DNA of 64,000 nucleotides, taken from Sphingopyxis macrogoltabida. GTDB lineage: Bacteria; Pseudomonadota; Alphaproteobacteria; Sphingomonadales; Sphingomonadaceae. Below, one piece after another: positions 52,349 to 59,646 of the stretch. The first letter of the stretch is position 1. Each line of letters opens with the position of its first letter. A model generated the notes under the pieces. It was not told the origin of the DNA. It searched no databases and saw only the letters and a list, made by a program, of their open reading frames with translations. The position numbers and the translations under genes were made by a program. The DNA lies in contig NZ_CP009429.1 in assembly GCF_001314325.1 (NCBI RefSeq), positions 3,782,501 through 3,846,500 on the forward strand, given 5' to 3'.

Positions 52349-52666
52349 TCAATTCGCGGGGCGCCGCAGCGCCTCGATCTCGCTGGCGACGCGGTGGCTT
52401 TCGTCGGTGACGATCCGTTCGACCACCGCGAGCCGGTCCTTCACCGAACCGAGTTCGGCGCGAAGCTGGGCATTTTCCTGGCTGATGAGCTTGACCCGCT
52501 CCATCGCCTCGTCGCTGGTCTTCGGATAGACGGCCTTGCCCCAGCTGTTTTCGAGCGGATAGCCGTTCTTGACGCGGAGCCAGGTGGTGAAGACCCATCC
52601 CGCCACCCCGGCCAGGCCGACGATCGCGGCGACGGGGGCAAGGACATTGAGGGCATCGAGGTTCAT
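52349..52666 (-). CDS. PspB-like small membrane protein 3 (GYP-EN-WG subgroup)
   Basis: A 105-residue protein with an N-terminal helix (about residues 10-28), the juxtamembrane motif FTTWLRVKNGYPLENSWGKA and a coiled coil containing SVKDRLAVVERIVTDESHRV and ASEIEALRRP. It is a clear tandem paralogue of the next gene upstream (52679-52978), with FTTW-x-R-x-K-x-GYP-x-EN-x-WG shared. AAGGGA precedes the start. Confidence 0.8.
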   Translation of the reverse strand: MNLDALNVLAPVAAIVGLAGVAGWVFTTWLRVKNGYPLENSWGKAVYPKTSDEAMERVKLISQENAQLRAELGSVKDRLAVVERIVTDESHRVASEIEALRRPAN

Positions 52667-52678
52667 GATATTTCCCTT

Positions 52679-52978
52679 TTAGCGCAGACGGTCGATCTGG
52701 TCCGCGAGCTGCGCGGCCTGACCGTGATTTTCGGTTGCGATGCGTTCGAGCACCGAAATCCGCTCTTCGAGCCGGCCGATCTGGCTGGCGAGCTTGGCAT
52801 TGTCGTCGGTCAAGAGCTTGATTTTTCGATCAGCGTCGGGGTCGGTTCGATGAACCGTGCCACCCCATTCATTCTCGACCGGATAGCCATGCTTGGCGCG
52901 GATCCAGGTGGTGAACATCCAGCCGCCGATCGACAATGCGATGATGGCGAGGACAAACCCGGTACCACCGAAATTCAT
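52679..52978 (-). CDS. PspB-like small membrane protein 2 (GYP-EN-WG subgroup)
   Basis: A 99-residue protein with helix GFVLAIIALSIGGWMFTTW at residues 7-25, the motif TTWIRAKHGYPVENEWGGTV and a coiled coil ending RLEERISVLERIATENHGQA and QLADQIDRLR. It starts at 52978 (MNFGGTG). The frame extends further upstream only as a shadow of pspC. Together with the downstream gene it forms a recent-looking tandem pair within the psp array. Confidence 0.8.
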   Translation of the reverse strand: MNFGGTGFVLAIIALSIGGWMFTTWIRAKHGYPVENEWGGTVHRTDPDADRKIKLLTDDNAKLASQIGRLEERISVLERIATENHGQAAQLADQIDRLR

Positions 52979-53028
52979 CTGTCTTCTCCCTGTTGCCGCT
53001 GCCCGTCCCTGCCCGATCGGCGCCCGGA

Positions 53029-53409
53029 TTAACGGAGCGCGTCGATCTCGTCGGCGAGGCGGCGGTTGTGGCTGGTGTAATAGAGTTCGATGTCGGCAAG
53101 CCGGCGATCGATGTCGCGGAAGCGCGAGCGGATGTCGCGGGTCGAGGCGCTGGGGTTCGAGCGAACCCCCTGCCAGAATTTCGCTTCCTCGTTCGAGCCA
53201 TAGAGCGCGAAGGGCTTCGGCGTTCCCATCCAGGCGACCATCCAATAGGCGATCAGCGTCCAGGGAAAGCCGCCCATCAGCGTCAGCAGCACCGCGCCGA
53301 CGCGGACCCAGAGCACGTCGATCCCGCTATAGTCCGCGATCCCGGCGCACACGCCGCTCCATTTGGCGTTCTGCTTGTCGAGATAGAATTTGGTGCGGCT
53401 GGCAGACAT
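53029..53409 (-). CDS. pspC: Phage shock protein C with coiled-coil tail
   Basis: A 126-residue protein. Residues 1-65 are a PspC domain (FYLDKQNAKWSGVCAGIADY, then one hydrophobic segment VGAVLLTLMGGFPWTLIAYW). PspC with PspB relays envelope stress to PspA. The C-terminal 40 residues form a coiled coil ending RRLADIELYYTSHNRRLADE and IDALR, which resembles the tails of the neighbouring PspB-like proteins. GGAGG is upstream. The start is 1 bp from the pspB stop. Confidence 0.93.
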   Translation of the reverse strand: MSASRTKFYLDKQNAKWSGVCAGIADYSGIDVLWVRVGAVLLTLMGGFPWTLIAYWMVAWMGTPKPFALYGSNEEAKFWQGVRSNPSASTRDIRSRFRDIDRRLADIELYYTSHNRRLADEIDALR

Positions 53410-53410
53410 T

Positions 53411-53686
53411 TCAGTTCCTCCTGCTCATATTCTCAAGCTGCGCCAGATCCTCATCGCTGCGCACCGCGGGGCGGAAATCGGGATGGTCGGCGCTTATAAT
53501 GCGTTCCACGGTATGAAGACGATTCTCGAGCCTCCGAGCCGTATCGTAAAGTTCGTCGAGGAGCTGTTCGTCTTCTCCGGTCAGCGTCTTGGCCTGTTTC
53601 CACTTGGTGATGTAGTGGAGGATCAGCCAGGGCAGACCGAGGAAGAGCGTGCCGATGACGATCGGGACGATGATGATTTCTTCCAT
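53411..53686 (-). CDS. pspB: Phage shock protein B
   Basis: A 91-residue PspB: one N-terminal helix (IIIVPIVIGTLFLGLPWLIL), then a cytoplasmic coiled coil whose RLENRLHTVERIISADHPDF segment corresponds to the PspB signature (ERIQALESILDAEHP). It is an inner-membrane stress sensor partner of PspC. It lies 12 bp after pspA and 1 bp before pspC. Confidence 0.92.
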   Translation of the reverse strand: MEEIIIVPIVIGTLFLGLPWLILHYITKWKQAKTLTGEDEQLLDELYDTARRLENRLHTVERIISADHPDFRPAVRSDEDLAQLENMSRRN

Positions 53687-53698
53687 CGGTCCGGCTCC

Positions 53699-54361
53699 TT
53701 AATTCTTGCCCTGCGCGGCCTTCAGCGCAGCGAGCTCGTCGGCAACCTTGTCCGCCGCCTGCAGTTCGGCGATCTCTTCGTCGAGCGACTTCTTGTAGCC
53801 GAGACCGAGCGCATCGGCGCGGCCTTCGGCTTCGTCGACGCGGCGTTCGAGAATCTCGAAGCGCGAGAAGGCGTCTTCGACGCGGTCGCCGTTGGTCATC
53901 TCGCGCAGCTTGTAGCGGTTTTCGGCGCTTTCGAGGCGGTTGACGACGCTCGACTGGCGGGCGCGGGCTTCGCTGAGCTTCTTCTGCAGCTTGGCGATGT
54001 CGGCTTCATAGCCTTTGAGCGCGTCGTCGAGGACGGCGATTTCGGCCTTCAGCTTCTCGGCCATGTCGCCGGCCTTCTGCTTTTCGACGAGCGCGGCGGT
54101 GGCGAGGTCTTCGCGGTCCTTCGACAGCGCGAGTTCGGCCTTTTCCTTCCAGCTGTCCTGCAGGCTTTCGAGCTTGGCGATGTGGCGGCGCATTTCCTTC
54201 TGGTCCGCGATCGTGCGGGCGGCGGAAGCGCGGACTTCGACGAGCGTTTCGTTCATCTCGAAGATGATCTGGCGGATCATCTTTTCGGGATCTTCGGCCC
54301 GGTCGAGCAGGTCGGTGACGTTGGCGGCAATGATGTCGCGGGTGCGTGAAAAAATACCCAT
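53699..54361 (-). CDS. pspA: Phage shock protein A
   Basis: PspA (220 aa) is the peripheral membrane ESCRT-III-like coiled-coil protein that stabilises the inner membrane and inhibits PspF until stress. It begins MGIFSRTRDIIAANVTDLLD with an amphipathic helix, and the helical hairpin EDPEKMIRQIIFEMNETLVE is canonical. The start at 54361 is certain from that conserved N-terminus. The 105-bp gap upstream contains a terminator-like hairpin, so expression may depend on read-through. Confidence 0.97.
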   Translation of the reverse strand: MGIFSRTRDIIAANVTDLLDRAEDPEKMIRQIIFEMNETLVEVRASAARTIADQKEMRRHIAKLESLQDSWKEKAELALSKDREDLATAALVEKQKAGDMAEKLKAEIAVLDDALKGYEADIAKLQKKLSEARARQSSVVNRLESAENRYKLREMTNGDRVEDAFSRFEILERRVDEAEGRADALGLGYKKSLDEEIAELQAADKVADELAALKAAQGKN

Positions 54362-54408
54362 CGGGAAACTCCTGTCGAAAATCTTGAGACCTTGTTGGTT
54401 GTCTGCGT

Positions 54409-54466
54409 AAAAAATGCCGGTGCCGGAGCGGGGCAAGGGGGGAGAGTGCCCCGGCACCGGTGCCGG
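54409..54466 (-). terminator. Terminator-like hairpin (attenuator candidate) between the 43-aa ORF and pspA
   Basis: Perfect 10-bp arms CCGGTGCCGG (54417-54426) and CCGGCACCGG (54451-54460) with extra inner pairing GGCA/TGCC. On the minus strand the stem ends in CCGGC-ATTTTTT, a run of six T. It starts 6 bp after the microprotein stop and is 48 bp upstream of the pspA start. This is the layout of an intrinsic terminator or attenuator inside the operon. Confidence 0.75.
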
Positions 54467-54598
54467 TCAGGCCGTGAGGCTGACCGCCGGGGTTGTTGCA
54501 GCGGCGACCTGCGGCTGATCGATCACCCCGACGAGGATGGCCAGCGCTCCGACCGCGCTGAACGCGAAAGTGGCGGCATGGGCAAACATCATCTTCAT
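54467..54598 (-). CDS. 43-aa hydrophobic microprotein, first ORF of the psp operon
   Basis: This ORF starts MKMMFAHAATFAFSAVGALA and ends TPAVSLTA. An N-terminal hydrophobic segment of about 20 residues (a membrane helix or signal peptide) is followed by a short polar Ala/Pro/Thr tail. The ribosome site AAGGAAG lies 9-10 nt before the ATG, and the third codon positions are mostly G or C, as in real genes here. It lies 62 bp downstream of the sigma-54 element and just before the hairpin. I recognise no family. Confidence 0.68.
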   Translation of the reverse strand: MKMMFAHAATFAFSAVGALAILVGVIDQPQVAAATTPAVSLTA

Positions 54599-54659
54599 GG
54601 TTCGATCTTCCTTGGCTCTTGCTGCACCGGTGCATGTTGCGCCGGTTCGTCATATTCTA

Positions 54660-54675
54660 TGCAGAGGCCGTGCCA
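54660..54675 (-). promoter_or_regulatory. Sigma-54 promoter of the psp operon
   Basis: The minus strand reads TTGGCAC-GGCCT-CTGCA, with GG at -24 and GC at -12 correctly spaced. This is the consensus for RpoN promoters activated by PspF. Transcription would begin near 54648, about 50 nt before the 43-aa ORF. The leader contains a perfect TGCACCGGTGCA dyad (54623-54634). Confidence 0.75.
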
Positions 54676-54725
54676 ATTGGCGCGAACCGCAGAAAATAGC
54701 CGAACTTCACACTGAATTGCCCATT

Positions 54726-54766
54726 TTGGCGAATTTCCCTTGCCAATCAGCGGGAAATTTTGCCAA
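54726..54766. promoter_or_regulatory. Likely PspF-binding region (upstream activating sequence)
   Basis: Inverted repeat with AATTTCCC (54732-54739) and GGGAAATT (54752-54759), flanked by TTGGC and GCCAA. It is about 50-100 bp upstream of the sigma-54 promoter of the psp operon and immediately before the pspF start, so PspF bound here could both activate psp and repress itself, as established in E. coli. Confidence 0.55.
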
Positions 54767-54775
54767 TCATTGGGA

Positions 54776-55801
54776 ATGGAGCGCGAAACGCAGTTCATCG
54801 GCCAATCGGCCGCCTTCCAGGACGCGGTCGAGCGCGCCAGCCAGGCCGCGACCCTCGACCGCCCGGTGCTGGTGATCGGCGAGCGCGGGACGGGCAAGGA
54901 ACTGATCGCCGAACGTCTGCACCGGCTGTCGGCGCGATGGGATCGCCCCTATGTGATCATGAACTGCGCCGCGATGCCCGAGACGCTGATCGAATCCGAA
55001 CTGTTCGGGCACGAAGCTGGCGCCTTCACCGGCGCGACGCGGACGCGCGCCGGGCGCTTCGAGGAGGCCGATGGCGGTACTTTGTTCCTCGACGAGCTGG
55101 CGACGATGTCGATGGGGGCGCAAGAGCGGCTGCTGCGCGCGGTCGAATATGGCGAGGTGACCCGCGTCGGCTCGTCGCGCCCGATCCGCGTCGACGTACG
55201 AATCGTCGCGGCGACCAATGAGCATCTGCCGGCGCTGGTCGACGAGAATCGCTTTCGCGCCGACCTGCTCGACCGGCTGTCGTTCGAGGTGATCACCCTG
55301 CCCCCCTTGCGCGCGCGCGAAGGCGATATCGAGGTGCTCGCCACTTACTTCGGCCAGCGCATGGCGGCGGTGGTCGGCTGGGAGGAATGGCCGGGCTTCG
55401 GCCCGCGCGCGCTCGCGCAGATGGAAGGGCACGACTGGCCCGGCAATGTCCGCGAACTGAGGAACGTCATCGAGCGCGCCATCTATCGCTGGCACGAGCC
55501 CGAAAAGCCTGTCGATGCGCTGAGCTTCGATCCCTTTGCCAGCCCGTGGCAGCCGGTGCATCGCGCGGCGGCGAAGGCTGCGGCCGCGCCGTCTTCGCCC
55601 GCCGAATCGCCCGCCCCTGCCGCGTCGCCGCCGTCGGGCCCGGTCAGCGATTTGCGCGGGGCGGTCGATGCCTATGAAAAGCAGATCCTGTCGGACACGA
55701 TGGCGCGGTGCCGTTTCAACCAGAAGGTCGCGGCCGAAGCCTTGGGGCTCAGCTATGACCAGATTCGCCATGCGCTGAAGAAGCACGGCTTGAATCAGTA
55801 A
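54776..55801 (+). CDS. pspF: Phage shock operon transcriptional activator PspF
   Basis: PspF (341 aa) is a sigma-54 enhancer-binding AAA+ protein without a receiver domain, held inactive by PspA. Walker A GERGTGKE is at residues 35-42, the sigma-54-contacting loop GAFTGA at 82-87 and Walker B in GGTLFLDELATM. A Pro/Ala-rich linker precedes the Fis-type helix-turn-helix at the C-terminus (FNQKVAAEALGLSYDQIRHA). The ATG at 54776 (MERETQF) gives the normal N-terminus. It is divergent from the psp operon it should activate. Confidence 0.95.
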   Translation: MERETQFIGQSAAFQDAVERASQAATLDRPVLVIGERGTGKELIAERLHRLSARWDRPYVIMNCAAMPETLIESELFGHEAGAFTGATRTRAGRFEEADGGTLFLDELATMSMGAQERLLRAVEYGEVTRVGSSRPIRVDVRIVAATNEHLPALVDENRFRADLLDRLSFEVITLPPLRAREGDIEVLATYFGQRMAAVVGWEEWPGFGPRALAQMEGHDWPGNVRELRNVIERAIYRWHEPEKPVDALSFDPFASPWQPVHRAAAKAAAAPSSPAESPAPAASPPSGPVSDLRGAVDAYEKQILSDTMARCRFNQKVAAEALGLSYDQIRHALKKHGLNQ

Positions 55802-55805
55802 ATGC

Positions 55806-55894
55806 CGTCGCCCCCGCGCAGGCGGGGGCCGCTATCGGCCTCACGTGCCATGTCCCGTAAAACGCCAACGGCCCCCGCCTGCGCGGGGGCGACG
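55806..55894. repeat. Long inverted repeat downstream of pspF (family D)
   Basis: Perfect 26-bp arms, 55806-55831 and 55869-55894, beginning CGTCGCCCCCGCGCAGGCGG. Each arm is itself a hairpin (CCCCCGC-GCAG-GCGGGGG). It sits between the convergent pspF and lipoprotein genes and may terminate both. Confidence 0.88.
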
Positions 55895-55915
55895 TACACC
55901 TTGGCGGCCCGGCAA

Positions 55916-56437
55916 TTACTGCCCGGGCAATGCCGCGCTCAGCGCCTGCAAGATCGCATCCTGCGCCGACTCCATTTCGGCGATGCGGTCGCGCAGCGCG
56001 TAAATGTCGGGCAAGCCGTCGACCGCTTCGTCGACGGTGCGTTCGATATAGAGCCGGTCGATGTCGGCAAGCGCTCCCGACAGCGGCGCTCGCGCCGCGG
56101 TGAGGCGCGAGATCGCCTGTTGCGCGACGACCCAGCGCTCGCTGGCGACCGGCGCACCGGCGGCGGCCGCGACGAGCGCCGCGGTCGCGTCGCGTTCGGC
56201 GGCAAAGGCCTGTTGTCCGCTGGCCGCATCGGCTTCCCAGCGCGCGAGGCGCCCGGCGAGATCGGATGGCAGCGGCCCCGGCGGCGGAATCACGATAGCC
56301 GGCGGGGCAACGTCGAACCGCCCCTCGATCGGCCGCTTGGCGAGCGACGGCGCCTGCGTCTGCTGCGCCGCGGCGCAGGCCGCGAGCGACAGCGATGCCG
56401 GCATTGCAAAAATCAGCAAAAGAAGGGCGCGCTTCAT
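55916..56437 (-). CDS. Putative lipoprotein of unknown function
   Basis: A 173-residue protein with a signal peptide (MKRALLLLIFAMPASLSLAAC); the lipobox Cys is about residue 21. A Pro-rich linker (PPAIVIPPPGPLP) precedes a mainly helical domain of about 120 residues rich in Ala and Arg. No motif is recognised. The start at 56437 gives the signal peptide; the open frame upstream of it has no support. Confidence 0.75.
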   Translation of the reverse strand: MKRALLLLIFAMPASLSLAACAAAQQTQAPSLAKRPIEGRFDVAPPAIVIPPPGPLPSDLAGRLARWEADAASGQQAFAAERDATAALVAAAAGAPVASERWVVAQQAISRLTAARAPLSGALADIDRLYIERTVDEAVDGLPDIYALRDRIAEMESAQDAILQALSAALPGQ

Positions 56438-56546
56438 AATCGCTCCTGATATGGGCGGGCGGTCCGGGCAGCAAGGGCGAATCGCCGCGCAGCCACCGTG
56501 ATCGCACCGGCCGCCGCAAAACCGCAAAAAGCGCGGAAATATGCGG

Positions 56547-56574
56547 TTGACAGCGGCGCACTGGGACGTTAGTG
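56547..56574 (+). promoter_or_regulatory. Candidate promoter of rplU-rpmA
   Basis: A consensus TTGACA at 56547-56552, then a weak -10 (TTAGTG, 16-bp spacing, 56569-56574). It lies 91 bp before rplU, the only strong -35 in the region. Confidence 0.4.
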
Positions 56575-56664
56575 GCGCTGACTTTCCCGCATGCCGGAAA
56601 AATCGCCTGCTTCGGCGGGTGACTGGCAGCGCGGGTGTTTTAGTTTCTGATTGGATGGAAGACC

Positions 56665-57150
56665 ATGTTCGCAATCGTGCGCACGGGCGGCAAGCAGTAT
56701 CGCGTCGCCGCTGGAGACAAGATCGCCGTTGAAAAGATCGACGGCGAAGCTGGCGACACCGTGTCGCTGGGCGACGTCCTGCTGGCCGGTGACGGCGGCG
56801 AAGTGAAGGACGCCAAAGGTCTGACGGTTTCCGCCGAGATCATTGCCCAGACGCGCGGCGAAAAGGTCATCGTCTTCAAGAAGCGCCGCCGGCACAACTA
56901 CCGCCGCCGCAACGGTCACCGCCAGTCGCTGACGCTGCTGCGCATCCTTGCCGTCGGCGAAGCCAAGAAGGCCGCACCGAAGAAGGAAGCCGCCCCGAAG
57001 GAAGAGGCCAAGGCCGCTCCCGCCGCGGACGCTCCGAAGACGGAAGCCGCGCCCAAGAAGGCCGCCGCCCCCAAGGCCGAAGCCGCTGAAAAGGCGCCCG
57101 CCGAAAAGAAGCCCGCCGCCAAGAAAGCGGCCCCCAAGAAGGAAGCCTGA
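56665..57150 (+). CDS. rplU: 50S ribosomal protein L21 with basic Lys/Ala/Pro-rich tail
   Basis: L21 core (about residues 1-100; [20 protein letters not shown] then [19 protein letters not shown]) followed by a 60-residue repetitive tail of Lys, Ala, Pro and Glu. The total of 161 residues exceeds the usual about 100. The tail starts at [13 protein letters not shown]21 binds 23S rRNA. rpmA follows by 46 bp. Confidence 0.96.
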   Translation: MFAIVRTGGKQYRVAAGDKIAVEKIDGEAGDTVSLGDVLLAGDGGEVKDAKGLTVSAEIIAQTRGEKVIVFKKRRRHNYRRRNGHRQSLTLLRILAVGEAKKAAPKKEAAPKEEAKAAPAADAPKTEAAPKKAAAPKAEAAEKAPAEKKPAAKKAAPKKEA

Positions 57151-57196
57151 GCGCGGCAACGCAGCTCGGCCCCAAGCGAAACAAGGAGTTTAGGTC

Positions 57197-57466
57197 ATGG
57201 CACATAAGAAAGCAGGCGGTTCTTCGCGCAACGGTCGCGACTCAGCCGGCCGTCGCCTTGGCGTGAAGAAGTTCGGCGGTCAGGAAGTGATCGGCGGCAA
57301 CATTATCGTGCGCCAGCGCGGCACCAAGGTGTACCCGGGCGTCAACGTCGGCATCGGCAAGGATCACACGCTGTTCGCCACCGCCGACGGCCGCGTCCGA
57401 TTCCACGACGGCAAGCTCGGCCGCAAATATGTATCGGTCGACATGATGGCCGAAGCCGCCGAATAA
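57197..57466 (+). CDS. rpmA: 50S ribosomal protein L27
   Basis: L27 (89 aa) whose N-terminus reaches the peptidyl transferase centre. [21 protein letters not shown] then [20 protein letters not shown] are typical. No Firmicutes-type N-terminal extension is present. ATG at 57197 follows AAGGAG. A terminator lies downstream. Confidence 0.98.
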   Translation: MAHKKAGGSSRNGRDSAGRRLGVKKFGGQEVIGGNIIVRQRGTKVYPGVNVGIGKDHTLFATADGRVRFHDGKLGRKYVSVDMMAEAAE

Positions 57467-57544
57467 GGACGATCGCTGACGGGTCGTCCATCCAAGGGAT
57501 GACCCGGAGCTGTCCTTTCCGCCCAGCGGAAACAAGGTTCGAAA

Positions 57545-57580
57545 AGAGGGAGACGGGTCACCCCGTGCTCCCTTTTTTCT
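57545..57580 (+). terminator. Intrinsic terminator after rpmA
   Basis: The stem GAGGGAGACGGG / CCCGTGCTCCC (mispaired at one position) followed by TTTTTT. It is about 80 bp past the rpmA stop. Confidence 0.85.
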
Positions 57581-57704
57581 TGTCCCGGCTCTGCCGCGCC
57601 GGATTTCAGACCTGAAAACAGGGCGTTCCATCTCCCTCTCTATCGATTGTCGTCAAAGCGTCACCATCTGGCGCCAAGGCGACAGGCACTGGGAGTTTGA
57701 AAAG

Positions 57705-58301
57705 ATGTTCGCGCGTACCGAAAGACTGTTGCTGCGGCCCGGCTGGCTGGAAGACGCCCCCGCGCTCGCAAAGGCGATCGGCGAGGAAGCGGTGGTCCGC
57801 AATCTCGCGACCGCGCCCTGGCCTTATGACGAAACGCAGGCCCGGGAATTCCTCGGCCAGCCGATCGATCCCGACCAGCCGCGGTTCCTGATCTTCGCCC
57901 GCACCGGCGGCGCCCCGCGCCTTGTCGGCGGCTGCGGCATTTCGCCGAGCGCTGAGGACGGCCTCGAAATGGGTTACTGGATCGCACGGCCCTATTGGGG
58001 GCTCGGCTTCGCGACCGAGGCCGGCCGCCAGCTCGTCCGCATCGCGCGGGCGATGAACCTGCCGAAGCTGTCGGCGGGGCATTTCGTCGACAATCCGGCC
58101 TCCGGCGCCGTGCTGCGCAAGCTTGGCTTCCGGCCGACCGGCAAGGTCGCGCAGCGCTACAGCCTGGCGCGCGGCGGCAATGCGGCATGCGCGCTGTTCG
58201 AGGAAGGCGATGGTGACGGCAGCAATGCCGTCACCCCCATGCGCGGCCGCGTCACCATCGAGGAAGATTTCCGCGAGGATATCCGGTTGATGGCGGCCTG
58301 A
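57705..58301 (+). CDS. GNAT-family N-acetyltransferase (RimJ/RimL-like)
   Basis: A 198-residue acetyl-CoA-dependent acetyltransferase. The N-terminus FARTERLLLRPGWLEDAPAL and the acetyl-CoA loop GYWIARPYWGLGFATEAGRQ are those of ribosomal-protein alanine acetyltransferases and similar enzymes. NPASGAVLRKLGFRPTG closes the fold. The substrate is unknown. The C-terminal about 30 residues are not part of the domain. It stands alone between two intergenic hairpins. Confidence 0.9.
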   Translation: MFARTERLLLRPGWLEDAPALAKAIGEEAVVRNLATAPWPYDETQAREFLGQPIDPDQPRFLIFARTGGAPRLVGGCGISPSAEDGLEMGYWIARPYWGLGFATEAGRQLVRIARAMNLPKLSAGHFVDNPASGAVLRKLGFRPTGKVAQRYSLARGGNAACALFEEGDGDGSNAVTPMRGRVTIEEDFREDIRLMAA

Positions 58302-58305
58302 TTAT

Positions 58306-58327
58306 CCCCTCCCGCCAGCGGGAGGGG
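58306..58327. repeat. Family B hairpin repeat, copy 3
   Basis: CCCCTCCCGC-CA-GCGGGAGGGG, identical 10-bp arms to the copies at 3830 and 13902 but a different loop. It lies between convergent genes, 4 bp after the GNAT stop, and probably terminates both. Confidence 0.85.
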
Positions 58328-58333
58328 AGCGGC

Positions 58334-58924
58334 TCAACCGCGCATCTTGTTCACCATGCCCATGATGTCGTCGAGCGGGTTGCCGTCGCCATCCATGTCG
58401 AGCATTTTGCCCAGACCGCCGAGACTCCCGCCGAGGCCGCCTGCCGACGGCGCCGCGCCGCCACCGACCGCGCCGCCGAGCACATTGCCGATCAGGTCGC
58501 CGAGGCCGCCGCCGCCACCCGACTGGCCGCCCTGCTTGGCCATATAGCCCGCGACCATCATCGCGAGAATCGGCAGCATCTGCTTGAGCAGCCCCGAATC
58601 GAGCCCGGTCTGCGCCGCCGCCTGCCCGGCGACGGTGCGGCTGACGTCCTTCGACCCGAAAATCTGCCCGAGCACGTCATTGCCTTGGTCGACCGGGGTC
58701 GGCTGCGACCCCAGCACCGAGTCGAGCAGGCCGCCGCCGCCGAGCTGGCCGAGCAGGCCGCCGAGCCCCTCGATGCCGGCCGATTGCGCCTGTTTCTTGA
58801 AGCCGCCGAGGATCGCGGGGAGCAAAGCCTCGGCGCCTTGCCGCGCCATCGCGGGCGGCACGCCGAGTTCGCTGGCCATCGATTCGATGCCGCCGGCCTG
58901 CTGCAATATGTCGGTGAGGTTCAT
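58334..58924 (-). CDS. DUF937 protein
   Basis: A 196-residue protein with Gly/Leu-rich helical repeats (LLGQLGGGGLLDSVLG) matching DUF937, a family often called YidB-like. One hydrophobic segment (QMLPILAMMVAGYMAKQ) lies at about residues 112-128. The C-terminus has an Asp-rich DMDGDGNPLDDI segment that could bind calcium. Function is unknown. The start at 58924 (MNLTDIL) has GGGAGA upstream; five extra codons in front are optional. Confidence 0.82.
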   Translation of the reverse strand: MNLTDILQQAGGIESMASELGVPPAMARQGAEALLPAILGGFKKQAQSAGIEGLGGLLGQLGGGGLLDSVLGSQPTPVDQGNDVLGQIFGSKDVSRTVAGQAAAQTGLDSGLLKQMLPILAMMVAGYMAKQGGQSGGGGGLGDLIGNVLGGAVGGGAAPSAGGLGGSLGGLGKMLDMDGDGNPLDDIMGMVNKMRG

Positions 58925-59101
58925 GATCGGGTCTCCCACTTTGGCACGGATCGAACCGGGCCGATGCGGGTTAGTATAGCAGCGCGCGGGCGGACGGCGA
59001 GCCGTTCATTTGGCTGTCATTTCCAGAGGCATAGTCCTAGCCTGCGGCCATACGACTCGCCCCGCCCGGGGCGGGCCGCATCATCCAGTGGGAGCAAATC
59101 G

Positions 59102-59521
59102 ATGAGCATTTTCGGCAAGATCAAGGACGCGATTTTCGGCAAGAAGGCGCAGGCTGCCGAGCCCGCCGCCCCCGCGACGCCGGCGGCCGGTTCGGTCGGC
59201 GCGGCGCTCGACGCGGCAACGAGCGCGATGGCTTCGGCAGCGGCGGCGCCCGCCCCGATCAGCGAAGTCGATGTCGAAGCGATCCTGTCGGCGGAGGCCG
59301 CCAATGCCGGCCAGCCGCTCAACTGGCGTACTTCGATCGTCGATCTGATGAAGCTGCTCGGCATCGACCCGAGCCTCGACAACCGCAAGGCGCTCGCGCA
59401 GGAACTCGGTTATACGGGCGAACTCAACGGCAGCGCCGAGATGAACATCTGGCTGCACAAGGCGGTGATGCGCGAACTCGCGGCCAACGGCGGCCGGGTG
59501 CCCGCCGACCTCACCGACTGA
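59102..59521 (+). CDS. DUF3597 protein
   Basis: A 139-residue protein starting MSIFGKIKDAIFGKK, an Ala/Pro-rich linker (about residues 18-55), then a compact helical domain (VDVEAILSAEAANAGQPLNW, later SIVDLMKLLGIDPSLDNRKA) as in DUF3597. It is probably cytoplasmic. The function is unknown. ATG at 59102. Confidence 0.88.
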   Translation: MSIFGKIKDAIFGKKAQAAEPAAPATPAAGSVGAALDAATSAMASAAAAPAPISEVDVEAILSAEAANAGQPLNWRTSIVDLMKLLGIDPSLDNRKALAQELGYTGELNGSAEMNIWLHKAVMRELAANGGRVPADLTD

Positions 59522-59646
59522 TCAACGGCCCATAATTTTCGACAGGGGTCGGGCAAGCCTTGCGCTTCCCGGCCCCTTTTCGTTGACCGGCGCGCGAGCG
59601 TGCCTAGACAGGTTTCAGAAGAAACAAAGTCGCAAGGGAGCGCCAG

